A stretch of 64,000 nt of DNA from Sphingobacteriia bacterium 24-36-13 (GCA_002281875.1 NCHN01000007.1:1-64000); one strand, 5' to 3'; counted from the stretch's first letter, positions 15,693 to 24,933 are shown. Notes: generated by a model from the letters alone, not told the origin. Made by a program: numbers and translations.

Positions 15693-16241
15693 ATGAATCA
15701 TTTGAATTTTAAAAATATTACTACCCTTGATGTTAGGCCAATTTTAGCATCAGGTTCTGATCCACTAAATGTAATACTCAATAAAGTAAAGGAGTTGGAA
15801 AACGGGTTTGTGCTCAAAATTATTAATGGTTTTGAGCCAACTCCGTTAATTCGACTACTAAATAAACAAGGATTTGAAGCATATGTTGAAAAAATAGATG
15901 ATTTTTTAGTCCACACTTTCTTTTACAAAATATCGGATAAGGCATTATTTGTAGATACAGATTTAACTCCCAATTTAGAAGTCTCAACTAGTGATTGGGA
16001 ATCAAAATTGAAAGTTTTCGAGAATAATATTGAAACCTTAGATGTTAGAAACTTCGAAATGCCATTACCCATGCATTCAATTTTAAATGCATTAAATAAT
16101 CTATCTCCTAATAGTGCATTATTTGTTTATCATAAACGTATTCCACTATTTTTATTGCCTGAATTAAAAGAGCAGAATTTTAGTTTTCTGATTAAAGAAA
16201 TTAGTCATACTGAAGTTCATTTATTGATTTTTAAAGATTAA
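15693..16241 (+). CDS. tandem DUF2249 (TusA-like) protein
   Basis: The 182-residue cytoplasmic protein contains two copies of the DUF2249 fold. The first starts TTLDVRPILASGSDPLNVIL (about residues 10-75) with the following FVLKIINGFEPTPL. The second starts ETLDVRNFEMPLPMHSILNA (about residues 108-180). DUF2249 proteins are TusA-like alpha/beta sandwiches found repeatedly in denitrification and NO-response clusters, but their biochemical role is unknown; the Cys of true TusA sulfur carriers is absent. It lies between the lipoprotein gene (8-base gap) and the membrane-protein gene (1-base gap). Confidence 0.8.
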   Translation: MNHLNFKNITTLDVRPILASGSDPLNVILNKVKELENGFVLKIINGFEPTPLIRLLNKQGFEAYVEKIDDFLVHTFFYKISDKALFVDTDLTPNLEVSTSDWESKLKVFENNIETLDVRNFEMPLPMHSILNALNNLSPNSALFVYHKRIPLFLLPELKEQNFSFLIKEISHTEVHLLIFKD

Positions 16242-16242
16242 T

Positions 16243-17532
16243 ATGGATTCAACTTTTGTTAGTAAAACAAATAATAAGACTACTACATGGAAAGTTGTAT
16301 TGCCGTTTTATGGATATGGGGCAATATCATTTCTTATTGCTTCTTTTTTATTAGTTTGCTCAACAAACAATATTACTCAACACTATTTTCAACCGAATAC
16401 GTTAGCAATCGTTCATTTGATGGCATTAGGTTGGGGTACAATGGTGATTCTTGGAGCAAGTCATCAGTTAGTTCCAGTTTTAATTGAACAAGAATTATAC
16501 AGTAATAAATTAGGCTACTTATCCTTTTGTTTAGCTGCAATTGGAATTCCGTTATTGGTTTATGGTTTTTATATTTTTGACATGGGATGGCCTTCAAAGT
16601 GGGGTGGTCGATTAATAATTTTAGCAATAATTGTGTATCTATTTAATATTGCTAAAAGTATGTCAATGAGGAAACAGGAAAATATTCACACTGTTTTTTT
16701 AATTACAGCTACTATATGGTTACTCTTGACTGCAATAATCGGGTTGATGTTAATTTATAATTTTACCTATCCATTAATGCCATTAAATTCTACTGATTAT
16801 TTGCCATTACATGCTCATATAGGAATTATTGGTTGGTTTTTACTTTTAGTCATGGGTGTTGGATCTAAACTAATCCCAATGTTTTTAATTTCAAAGTATA
16901 GTAATTATAAATTGTTATGGTTGATTTTTAGTTTAGTGAATATTGGTCTGCTAATATTTATTTGTATTTTTTTATATTCTTCTAATACTTTGTATTTTGT
17001 ATTTCCTATATTTTCAATTGCTTTGGCAGTAGTTTTATTTGTATTCTATTGTTACAATTCTTACCAGAATAGAGTACGTAAAAAAGTTGATAAGCAAATG
17101 AAACTCACCTTGCTTTCAATACTAATGATGGTAATCCCAATTATTTTTTTAATTGTAATTATTTTGCTTTTTGTATTCCAAAATGACAACAAGCTTATTA
17201 TTATTAGTTATGGCTTTATTATTTTTTTTGGATGGATTACAGCTATTATTTTAGGGATGACTTTCAAAACTCTGCCATTTATTATTTGGAATAAAGTTTA
17301 TCATTTATTGGCTGGGAAAGGCGTTACTCCTAATCCGATAGAATTATTTAATCATACCATTTTTAAGTACATGGCACTATCCTATTTATTTGGCTTTATA
17401 TTATTTACTATTGGACTTATTATTAATTTTCAACCAATAATATTAATTGGTTCTATATTACTTTTAATTTGCTCGATATTGTATAACTGGAATATTATTA
17501 TGCTATTAATTCATAAACCAGAAAAGAAATGA
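16243..17532 (+). CDS. polytopic membrane protein resembling heme-copper oxidase subunit I/NnrS-type proteins
   Basis: The 429-residue protein has about 12 predicted transmembrane helices. Conserved His residues sit in helices, as in heme-binding proteins: His58 and His74 in VHLMALGWGTMVILGASHQL and His190/His192 in LPLHAHIGIIGWFLLLVMGVG. Such proteins, often labelled cytochrome-c-oxidase-subunit-I-like, occur next to RIC and DUF2249 genes in other bacteria and are thought to act in NO handling. The full HCO copper-ligand set is not visible, so a classical NO reductase is not claimed. The DNA is visibly AT-rich. The stop overlaps the next start codon in an ATGA, indicating coupled translation. 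Confidence 0.68.
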   Translation: MDSTFVSKTNNKTTTWKVVLPFYGYGAISFLIASFLLVCSTNNITQHYFQPNTLAIVHLMALGWGTMVILGASHQLVPVLIEQELYSNKLGYLSFCLAAIGIPLLVYGFYIFDMGWPSKWGGRLIILAIIVYLFNIAKSMSMRKQENIHTVFLITATIWLLLTAIIGLMLIYNFTYPLMPLNSTDYLPLHAHIGIIGWFLLLVMGVGSKLIPMFLISKYSNYKLLWLIFSLVNIGLLIFICIFLYSSNTLYFVFPIFSIALAVVLFVFYCYNSYQNRVRKKVDKQMKLTLLSILMMVIPIIFLIVIILLFVFQNDNKLIIISYGFIIFFGWITAIILGMTFKTLPFIIWNKVYHLLAGKGVTPNPIELFNHTIFKYMALSYLFGFILFTIGLIINFQPIILIGSILLLICSILYNWNIIMLLIHKPEKK

Positions 17533-17855
17533 ATTTAATTACAAATAATCAATTGAAATGCACTACAGCATTATCTTCATTAATGAAGGTTATGGATCCT
17601 GAAATTGGCTTGAATATTGTAGACCTTGGTTTAGTATATCAAATTGATTTTAATGAAGAAGACAAAATCTTATATTGTATAATTACATTAACTACCCAAT
17701 TTTGTCCAATGGGAGATAGTATTTTGTTGGCTGCAAAAGAAGCATTACAAACTGCATTCGAGGAATATAACATTCATATTGAGTTAACATTTGATCCAGC
17801 TTGGAATCATAAGATGTTATCTGATTTTGGTAAAGAATTCTTAAACCAACCATAA
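17529..17855 (+). CDS. MIP18/DUF59 family metal-sulfur cluster assembly protein (SufT/PaaD-like)
   Basis: The 108-residue protein is a single MIP18-fold domain. The family motif MDPEIGLNIVDLGLVYQI is at residues about 22-39, and TTQFCPMGDSI carries the conserved Cys near position 57. Members assist maturation or repair of iron-sulfur proteins (SufT, PaaD, eukaryotic CIA2). Its position directly behind the membrane protein (4-base ATGA overlap) and before the Rrf2 regulator supports a role in rebuilding Fe-S clusters after NO damage. The next gene starts right after the stop codon. Confidence 0.87.
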   Translation: MNLITNNQLKCTTALSSLMKVMDPEIGLNIVDLGLVYQIDFNEEDKILYCIITLTTQFCPMGDSILLAAKEALQTAFEEYNIHIELTFDPAWNHKMLSDFGKEFLNQP

Positions 17856-18287
17856 ATGCTTAGTATAACTTGTAAAACTGCTTTAAAAGCAACAATTTTT
17901 TTGGCATCAAAATTTGATTCTGACCAGAAATTCAGTATAAAAGATATTTCCGAATACATTGCTGCAAATGAACATACGGTTGGGAAAGTTTTACAAACAC
18001 TTGTAAAGGAATCTATTATTAATAGTTCAAAAGGACCCACTGGAGGATTTTATATTACGGATAAGCAAATGGCGCTCCCGGTTTTAAGAATTGTAGAGTC
18101 TATTGATGGTGAGTCGCTTTTTAATGAATGTGGCCTGGGATTAAGCAAGTGTTCTGCAACTCATCCATGCCCAATACACAATGAATATAAACACGTACGT
18201 GATGGTTTTAAGCATATTTGTATTCAAAATTCAGTGAAGGATTTATGTTTGCCTATTAATAATGGGTTAGCTTTTTTAATGGATTAA
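17856..18287 (+). CDS. Rrf2 family Fe-S transcriptional regulator, NsrR-like
   Basis: The 143-residue protein has an N-terminal winged helix-turn-helix (residues about 1-65: FSIKDISEYIAANEHTVGKV, then KGPTGGFYI as the wing) and the Rrf2 cysteine triad Cys92, Cys99 and Cys105 (C-x6-C-x5-C), close to the spacing in NsrR and IscR that binds an iron-sulfur cluster. NO or oxidant attack on such a cluster releases the repressor. It is the last gene of the operon whose first gene follows the 42-bp palindrome, so autoregulation is likely. It overlaps the convergent sulfatase gene by 4 bases, leaving no room for a terminator. Confidence 0.88.
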   Translation: MLSITCKTALKATIFLASKFDSDQKFSIKDISEYIAANEHTVGKVLQTLVKESIINSSKGPTGGFYITDKQMALPVLRIVESIDGESLFNECGLGLSKCSATHPCPIHNEYKHVRDGFKHICIQNSVKDLCLPINNGLAFLMD

Positions 18288-19807
18288 TGAATTACTAAAA
18301 TCTTTTTAGCTTCCTCATCCTCATACTGATCAATTAATTGAGCCAGTTTCTTTTTTAAATCGGCTTTAACTTTTTCATATCCTTTTTGCCCATAGATATT
18401 TCTCATTTCACTAGGGTCTTTTTCCAAATCAAATAATTCCCACCCACTTACACGGGTATAAAAGCGAATTAATTTATAGCGGCCTGTACTGATTCCAAAA
18501 TGAGGTGATACGGAATGTTCCCCATTTTCATAATAATGATAGTACATGGCATCTCTTCCTTTTTTAGCGCTGCCTTTAATTAAGGGTAAAAAAGATTTGC
18601 CCTGCATATCATTAGGTACTTTAATCCCTGCAGCATCTAGCAAAGTTGGGCCAATATCTAAGTTCATAACCATATTGCTATTTACTGATCCCGATTTTAC
18701 CACACCCGGATAGCGCATGACCATGGGCGTTCTAAAAGATTCTTCATACATAAATCTTTTATCGAACCATCCATGTTCGCCCATGTAAAACCCTTGATCG
18801 CTCACATAAATTACGATGGTATTTTTTGATAATTCATGCTTGTCTAGAAAATCCAAAGTGCGGCCAATATTTCTATCTAAAGAGGCAGCAGTAGCTAAAT
18901 AGTCTTGCATATAGCGTTGGTATTTCCATTCAACCAATTCTTTGCCACTTAATTTTTTTGATTGTAGATCAGCATGAATGGAATCATAAAAAGTCATATA
19001 AGCTTTTCGTTGAGAGGGTGTCATTCTTTTAATAGAAAACTCTTTGTCTTCCTCTTCTTTGCTTCCAAACATTTTTAAATCGTAGCCCATTCTCATAGTT
19101 TTATCAATCGTCATGTCTTGCACTGCAGCAGCAGCGCGAGTTTCATAAGAGTCATAAAAGTTGGCCGGGAGCGGAAATGTTGATTGATTAAATAAACGTA
19201 AATCTTTGGTGTCTGGCATCCAAGTGCGATGGGTGTTTTTATGACCTATCACTAAACAAAAAGGTTGGCTGGGGTCTCTTTCAGATAGCCACTTTTCAGC
19301 CGCATCTTCTACCACATCAGACACATATCCATCTACCCTTTTTCTTTCCCCATTCATCATCAAAAAATCGGGGTTGTAATAACTTCCTTGGCCTGGTAAA
19401 ACTTGCCAATAGGTAAAGCCTTGAGGGTTGGTTTGCAAATGCCACTTACCTATCCATGCTGTTTGGTAACCCGTTTTAGTTAACTCTTTAATGAATGTAT
19501 TTTGAGATCCATCAAAACTAGAATTGGCATTGTCTTTAAATCCATTTTTATGGCTGTATTTGCCTGTTAAAATGACTGCCCTACTAGGCCCGCAAATACT
19601 ATTGGTTACATAAGCTTTATCAAAACGTATTCCCTCTTTCGCAATACGATCAATATTGGGAGTTTGCATAAACTTACCGCCATAAGCACCGATGGTTTGA
19701 TAAGAATGGTCATCAGAAACAATCAGTACAATATTAGGGCGTTGGGCATAAATGGAAAAAAACGATAGTAAAGCAAGCCCAAGAAAAAGTAGATATTTCA
19801 TACGCAA
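18284..19807 (-). CDS. secreted sulfatase (arylsulfatase/glycosaminoglycan sulfatase type)
   Basis: The 507-residue protein carries a signal peptide (cleavage after SIYAQ) and the type I sulfatase signature CGPSR at Cys72-Arg76, followed by LTGK. Cys72 is the residue converted to formylglycine by a maturase (anSME or FGE), which is not in this window. The N-terminal RPNIVLIVSDDHSYQTIGAYGG provides metal-binding Asp residues, and HGWFDKRFMYEESFRTP is the second conserved block. These features fit N-sulfoglucosamine or heparan-type sulfohydrolases, but polysaccharide specificity cannot be assigned. Downstream on the same strand there is no PUL-type gene; it stands next to a YhcH-family gene. 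Confidence 0.88.
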   Translation of the reverse strand: MRMKYLLFLGLALLSFFSIYAQRPNIVLIVSDDHSYQTIGAYGGKFMQTPNIDRIAKEGIRFDKAYVTNSICGPSRAVILTGKYSHKNGFKDNANSSFDGSQNTFIKELTKTGYQTAWIGKWHLQTNPQGFTYWQVLPGQGSYYNPDFLMMNGERKRVDGYVSDVVEDAAEKWLSERDPSQPFCLVIGHKNTHRTWMPDTKDLRLFNQSTFPLPANFYDSYETRAAAAVQDMTIDKTMRMGYDLKMFGSKEEEDKEFSIKRMTPSQRKAYMTFYDSIHADLQSKKLSGKELVEWKYQRYMQDYLATAASLDRNIGRTLDFLDKHELSKNTIVIYVSDQGFYMGEHGWFDKRFMYEESFRTPMVMRYPGVVKSGSVNSNMVMNLDIGPTLLDAAGIKVPNDMQGKSFLPLIKGSAKKGRDAMYYHYYENGEHSVSPHFGISTGRYKLIRFYTRVSGWELFDLEKDPSEMRNIYGQKGYEKVKADLKKKLAQLIDQYEDEEAKKILVIH

Positions 19808-19847
19808 TCTTTATTGGGATTAAATCTAGACATTTTGAGTCAAAAAA

Positions 19848-20300
19848 CTAGACCCTTACTTTCACCACCATTTTCTTTATGGCACCATCCCCTATCATAG
19901 GAGCATGCACATCATCTGGAAAATAAATGGTAAAATGTGCTGGCTTTAACTCAAAAAATAGTTCAGGCTTATCTTCATAAAAAAGTACATCTTTTTCTGT
20001 ATTGTATTCACCACGAGGGAGTAGGCAATTCGTGCGCGACTTCCATCCTACTCGTTCGATACCTTCATATACAATTTGAATATCTATATAGGTATTATGA
20101 CATTCAAAATAATCGGTGGAGTCTTTTTCACTCACCAATTGATCATGAATTACAATGGCTCGGATATCGTCTCCATCCCATTTGATTTCTCCAGTTGGTA
20201 ATTCGTGATAATTTGCCGCAGCAATGCATTCCATGGCTTTTGCAAATCTAGGGTGCAGAGTAGAATAAGCTTGTAAACGATTAATTGAATCTAAAATCAT
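19848..20300 (-). CDS. YhcH/YjgK/YiaL family protein (DUF386)
   Basis: The 150-residue protein is a cupin-like DUF386 member with family motifs GEIKWDGDDIRAIV, EKDSTDYFECHNTYIDIQIVYEG and PAHFTIYFPDDVHAP. The His residues in the last two blocks form the metal-type site. Relatives include the EbgC beta subunit and NanQ, which act as sugar-processing or anomerase accessory proteins, often in sialic acid or uronate catabolism. It lies 40 bases upstream of the sulfatase gene and 3 bases after the surface-protein gene, so the three minus-strand genes may share a transcript; whether it serves glycan breakdown here is inference. Confidence 0.88.
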   Translation of the reverse strand: MILDSINRLQAYSTLHPRFAKAMECIAAANYHELPTGEIKWDGDDIRAIVIHDQLVSEKDSTDYFECHNTYIDIQIVYEGIERVGWKSRTNCLLPRGEYNTEKDVLFYEDKPELFFELKPAHFTIYFPDDVHAPMIGDGAIKKMVVKVRV

Positions 20301-20303
20301 AGT

Positions 20304-22232
20304 TTATTTTATTAAATAAATACTGCCCGACAACAATGCTTCCCCATTGCCACGATTAATGATATAATAATAAACACCACCTGGAACATCTTTGCCTTTG
20401 TATTTTCCATCCCAACCATCTATATACGGTTTTGCTTGGTACATGATTTGTCCTGCCCTATTAAAAATACTCAATTCAGAAAATGGATAGGTTTCTAATC
20501 CAGGAACCAGCCAAATATCATGAATACCATCACCATTAGGAGAAAACGAATTAGGGGGAGCGATGCTGACGAAAACGCGTACTTGTACTGTATTCATCGT
20601 TACAGCACATCCATTTAAACCGTTAACAGTTAAGGTATAGGTAGTGGTGTTAAGTGGACTAACCAATGGAGTTAATGAATTTTGTTGCAACATATTTGTT
20701 GTAGGAGACCAGTTAAATCCATTATTTTGCCCAGTAATACTTCCTATTAATGAAGTACTATTTCCCTGCATGATACTTCTATTTGGCCCTGCATCAACTA
20801 GTGGAGGTTTGATTACAAAAACGGAAATATTAATAGAATCTGAACAGCCCATTGCATCTCGAAACAATAATTGGTAATTGGTAGTATCAGTAGGCTTCGC
20901 TAAGTAAAAATTAGTTGAACCAATCACTGCTCGGGTATTATTATACCATTCAAATTGGGTACCTCCAACTGCGGTAAGTACGGTGCTATCGCCCAAACAT
21001 AATACCGTATTGCCAGTATAGGAACCATTGATTGCATTATAGGCAGTTATGGTAATAGTGTCATTTGATGTACAACCTTCTAAAGTTGAAACTTGAACAA
21101 TATACTTTCCTGTATCTGCTGTTCGAATATTCGATAAGATTGGATTACGAGTACTTGAAGTGAATCCATTAGGGCCAGTCCATTGATAGGATAAGCTAGA
21201 CCCTGAGCCAGATGCGCTATTAAAATTGATTGATCCACCTACACATTGGTTGATGGTTTGGTTACCTAATTTAGGTGCTTCATTATTGATTTTAATAGTG
21301 ATGGGAAGTGATGCTGTTTTACAAGCAGCAACTCCTGCGAAGGCAGACTCTCCCGCAACTAATCTGTATTGAAAAGTGCCTACTGATGTGCCATTTCTAG
21401 TAAAACTAGTATTGGTTGCACCTACAATATCATTCCATGTATTCCCCAAATTGTTACTCACTTGCCACTGATAAACCGGGTTTAAATAACCGGCTCCAAC
21501 AGACATACTTAAATTCAAATTCGTTTGATTGTTGAAGCAAATATTTTTAGTGAAGCCTGCTACTCCATCAATACTTGCAGACATCACAGGACCACAAGGC
21601 CTAAATGTAATATCATCTAACGCAAGGTCGTTCCCGCAACCTGTTCCAGCATTGTTGGCAATTCTTAATACTATCGTGGTGGTATTTATATCAGGCTTGA
21701 ATAAGAATCCATATTGTTTAAATGTGAGTACTGCATCTTCATTAATATTGCCCGTATTGTATGATTCTAAAATTACACCTGCAAGGGTTTCAATCGTAAA
21801 TGTTAAGTTGGGTTTTGTTCCATTTCCATTACAGCTAGAAGGTTTTAGTACATTGGCTACCCATGCACCAAATTCGTAACTGGTATTACCACAAAGCCCA
21901 GTAATGGTATCTACAAAAAAAACACTTGGTGCATTAGTGGCATTGATCAACATAAACCTACCTTCTTCATCACCCGTATGATCTCTATTGATATCGTGCC
22001 AAGTACTAGAAAAACAACCCAATGCAGCATTGGTGATAGTGTAGTTGCCGTCGTTTGGGCAACCTGTTGCTGCATAACCTAAATTTGTTACCCCTGGTCT
22101 TAAAGGTCCAGCAGTAGTATTTTTATTCCCAAAACTAATATTTACTACTGGCTCTCCTAAACTACCTGTACAGAGTTGCGCAATTGCACTTAGATTGGTA
22201 AATAAGTAAAAAACAAACAGGCAGTATCTCAC
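20304..22232 (-). CDS. surface protein with Ig-like repeats and gliding-motility-type C-terminal sorting domain
   Basis: The 642-residue protein has a signal peptide (MRYCLFVFYLFTNLSAIAQ). An N-terminal beta-rich adhesin-like region of about 210 residues contains several paired Cys. Ig/PKD-like repeats follow (about 215-560). The C-terminal domain starts PPNSFSPNGDGIHDIWLVPG and ends ISG-type IYLIK. This CHU_C/TIGR04131 domain marks cargo of the type IX secretion system in gliding Bacteroidota, so the protein is predicted to be exported to the cell surface. The ligand is unknown. It is followed 3 bases later by the YhcH gene on the same strand. Confidence 0.85.
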   Translation of the reverse strand: MRYCLFVFYLFTNLSAIAQLCTGSLGEPVVNISFGNKNTTAGPLRPGVTNLGYAATGCPNDGNYTITNAALGCFSSTWHDINRDHTGDEEGRFMLINATNAPSVFFVDTITGLCGNTSYEFGAWVANVLKPSSCNGNGTKPNLTFTIETLAGVILESYNTGNINEDAVLTFKQYGFLFKPDINTTTIVLRIANNAGTGCGNDLALDDITFRPCGPVMSASIDGVAGFTKNICFNNQTNLNLSMSVGAGYLNPVYQWQVSNNLGNTWNDIVGATNTSFTRNGTSVGTFQYRLVAGESAFAGVAACKTASLPITIKINNEAPKLGNQTINQCVGGSINFNSASGSGSSLSYQWTGPNGFTSSTRNPILSNIRTADTGKYIVQVSTLEGCTSNDTITITAYNAINGSYTGNTVLCLGDSTVLTAVGGTQFEWYNNTRAVIGSTNFYLAKPTDTTNYQLLFRDAMGCSDSINISVFVIKPPLVDAGPNRSIMQGNSTSLIGSITGQNNGFNWSPTTNMLQQNSLTPLVSPLNTTTYTLTVNGLNGCAVTMNTVQVRVFVSIAPPNSFSPNGDGIHDIWLVPGLETYPFSELSIFNRAGQIMYQAKPYIDGWDGKYKGKDVPGGVYYYIINRGNGEALLSGSIYLIK

Positions 22233-22267
22233 AGCATTAACTTCAGCTTGTAAATTAACGAATCCTT

Positions 22268-24385
22268 TTAACTATTGGTTTCTGGTTCGGGTATTTTCTC
22301 AACTGGAATTAAATCAGTCAGCTCTACATTGATGGGTAACGCACCAATTTGAACAATAGCTCGCTTTCCACGTATTTCTTTTACTTCCCCTACTTGATAA
22401 TTCTTTTTTAATTTAACCAACGTGCCTATTTCTACTAAGGTATTCAGCTCTTTATATTTTTTATCTACTTTTTTAGCGAGTTTATTTACTACAATGGTCT
22501 CTTTTTGTTTGAACAAAAGGTTCTGTAGATTTTTAATGACTTCGTTTTTGTTCTCCGACTTTTTCCAATCTAACACAATTTGCCTCAGCTTGCGTTCCAT
22601 GTCTTTCAAGTATAGCAAACGTTCTTCGGTAATCTTATTTTGATTTTTGAGTAATTCCACCTGTTGAATATGGCGCTCTTTGTTCATCACTTGCTCCATT
22701 TCTTTTTTCAATCGCTCATTTTCTTTCATTAAACGATTGAGTTCTTTTTTCTCTTTTTCTAAATGTTGTAAGTCTTGTTCTGTTCTATTAAGTAGGCGGT
22801 CTAATTTAAAATGGTCTTCCTCCACCAATTTCCTGGCTCGATTAATTAAATTTTTAGGTAAACCAATTCTTTCGGCAATCGCAAATGTGTAAGAACTTCC
22901 TGGTTTGCCAATGATTAATTTATACATTGGCTGAAGGTTCACTTCATCAAACTGCATAGCTCCATTTAAAATCCCCTGAGTATGATTCGCCATTACCTTT
23001 AAGTTCAAGTAGTGAGTAGTTACCACCCCAAAAGAATGCTTTCGCCCCAGCTCTTCCATAATAACTTCAGCAAAAGCCCCTCCCAGATTAGGATCAGATC
23101 CAGATCCTAATTCATCAATAAAAAATAAGGTCTTCCCATTTGCATTCTCCATAAAATGCTTCATATGCATTAAATGACTTGAATAAGTACTCAACTCAAA
23201 TTGTAAACTTTGGGTATCGCCAATATGTATGTAGAGTTGTTTAAAAATCCCCATTTGAGAATCAGGATGAACTGGAACCAACAAACCACTTTGCAACATC
23301 ATTTGATTTAGGCCAATGGTTTTCATGGTCACGGTTTTTCCTCCAGCATTCGGCCCACTAATGACCAATATTCTATGCTTATCGTCTAAGTGTATTGAAA
23401 CGGGAATAGTTTTTTTGCCTGAATCTTTATTATACAAATACAGTAAAGGATGATATGCATCAATCAATTGCACCACTGCCTTATCTAGCACATTGGGTAA
23501 GTGGGCATTCATATTAATCGCCAATTTTGCTTTGGCCTTAATGAAATCGAACTCTCCTATTATTTGAATATATTGTTGTAACAACGGTGCATACACAGAA
23601 AGTTTAGCAGTAAGTGCACGCAATATTTTTTGTACTTCTTTAATTTCTTCATTCTCTAAAGCAAATACATCATTATTCAGTTCGATGGTTTCTTCGGGTT
23701 CAATAAATGCGGTTTTACGACTATCGCTTTCACCGTGTAAAATCCCCTTTACTTGTCTTTTGTATTCGGAAAAAACAGCTATTACTCGTCTGCCATTGCT
23801 AAAGCTTTCATCAATATCAGCCGTATAGCCCGATTTGGCCATTTTTTGAACCATTTTTTCGAATACCCTTCGCAGCTCATTTCTTTTTTTGTACAAGTTC
23901 ATGCGAATTTTCTGCAGTTCAGGTGAAGCATTGTCTAAAACAACACCAGCATCATCTAAAACTTCGTTAATCATTTCTACAATTAACTTCTCATAATAAC
24001 TATCGCTCAAAACTTGCGTGAGGGCGGGAAATGCCATTCGGCGTTCATTATCAAACCAACGAAAAACAGTGCCCATGCTTTCCGTCAATTTTTTTATCAT
24101 CATCCACTGCTCCCCAACTAACAATGCACCAGGAATAGATAATAGCTTGATGTCTTTAGCTATATTGGCTGTAAAATCAGCCGGAAAATACTGTTGCTGT
24201 TGTAGAATTAATTTGTATTCGTAAGCCTGTCTTAATTCCCTATCAATAAAATCTTTTCTAGTGTGTATTCGTAGTTGATTGGATTTATTCTTAGAAAAGT
24301 CTGTGTTACACAAAGCCCCTAACAATTCTTTTATCTTGTCAAATTCTAATTGTGTTAAAGCCGATTCGGGGTACAAACGCATCAT
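22268..24385 (-). CDS. MutS2-like ATPase without Smr nuclease domain
   Basis: The 705-residue protein follows MutS2 architecture: N-terminal core and lever domain (about 1-320), ATPase with Walker A GPNAGGKT at 344-351 and Walker B TLFFIDELGSGSDP near 420, then a long coiled coil (about 525-610), and a KOW-like end (VEIGTLVKLKKNYQVGEVKEIRGKRAIVQIG). The roughly 80-residue C-terminal Smr endonuclease domain typical of MutS2 is missing; the protein ends soon after PVEKIPEPETNS. MutS2 enzymes suppress recombination or rescue stalled ribosomes; without Smr this member may act as a clamp or translocase only. There is no frameshift evidence, so the short form seems genuine. Confidence 0.85.
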   Translation of the reverse strand: MMRLYPESALTQLEFDKIKELLGALCNTDFSKNKSNQLRIHTRKDFIDRELRQAYEYKLILQQQQYFPADFTANIAKDIKLLSIPGALLVGEQWMMIKKLTESMGTVFRWFDNERRMAFPALTQVLSDSYYEKLIVEMINEVLDDAGVVLDNASPELQKIRMNLYKKRNELRRVFEKMVQKMAKSGYTADIDESFSNGRRVIAVFSEYKRQVKGILHGESDSRKTAFIEPEETIELNNDVFALENEEIKEVQKILRALTAKLSVYAPLLQQYIQIIGEFDFIKAKAKLAINMNAHLPNVLDKAVVQLIDAYHPLLYLYNKDSGKKTIPVSIHLDDKHRILVISGPNAGGKTVTMKTIGLNQMMLQSGLLVPVHPDSQMGIFKQLYIHIGDTQSLQFELSTYSSHLMHMKHFMENANGKTLFFIDELGSGSDPNLGGAFAEVIMEELGRKHSFGVVTTHYLNLKVMANHTQGILNGAMQFDEVNLQPMYKLIIGKPGSSYTFAIAERIGLPKNLINRARKLVEEDHFKLDRLLNRTEQDLQHLEKEKKELNRLMKENERLKKEMEQVMNKERHIQQVELLKNQNKITEERLLYLKDMERKLRQIVLDWKKSENKNEVIKNLQNLLFKQKETIVVNKLAKKVDKKYKELNTLVEIGTLVKLKKNYQVGEVKEIRGKRAIVQIGALPINVELTDLIPVEKIPEPETNS

Positions 24386-24423
24386 AAAAGCCAGTTTCTG
24401 CTGGCAAAGTTACATTGTACCAG

Positions 24424-24933
24424 CTAATTAAATGAATAACTCGGTTGGGGTTGCTTTTGTTTAGAAGGAAATAAAACAGTGAGTGAATAAAAGATAAAGG
24501 CAATTTGCAATAAAACTTGCGCAGCTAAAATTACATAAGTAGCCATGGTTGCTTCCATCCACAATTTATTCTCGGGCAAATCAAAAATGGGTGTTCCCTT
24601 ATCTGGACCACCAGGTTGTATAACCTGATAGGTAAACATCAAAGCCACCAATAAGAAAATAGAAAGTGCAACGTGTAAAAAATTCACTAATACATGTCCT
24701 TTATCTTGGTCACGCATAAAACGATGCATTAAATAAGGAATCAAGAATATGGGAATATGGAAGATCAAAATATTGGTACTCAGAATAAAAGGAACCGAAA
24801 CCCCAAAATATGGGTCTATGCTGAGAGCGTCGTAGAAGTGGTACAACGCAAAGAATAGCAACAGCGGCATTGCCAGCAGCAGCGACTCTAGGCGTAGAGA
24901 CATGTACTTCCAAAATTGGGACTGAAAACTCAT
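24424..24933 (-). CDS. hypothetical four-helix membrane protein
   Basis: The 169-residue protein has four predicted transmembrane helices (about residues 15-33, 45-68, 83-103 and 130-153) with a short extracytoplasmic loop rich in Pro and Gly (QPGGPDKGTPIFDLPENKLW) between helices 3 and 4, and a Gln/Pro tail. I do not recognise a family. It lies 38 bases upstream of the MutS2-like gene on the same strand and may be cotranscribed with it. The 148 bases on its other side separate it from msrA, which is divergent. Confidence 0.65.
   Translation of the reverse strand: MSFQSQFWKYMSLRLESLLLAMPLLLFFALYHFYDALSIDPYFGVSVPFILSTNILIFHIPIFLIPYLMHRFMRDQDKGHVLVNFLHVALSIFLLVALMFTYQVIQPGGPDKGTPIFDLPENKLWMEATMATYVILAAQVLLQIAFIFYSLTVLFPSKQKQPQPSYSFN

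Noticed and set aside
16243..17532. Classical cNOR/qNOR nitric oxide reductase
   Set aside because: The conserved His pattern is partial, no NorC-like cytochrome is adjacent and the Glu/His metal set of NorB is not visible; a related function cannot be excluded.
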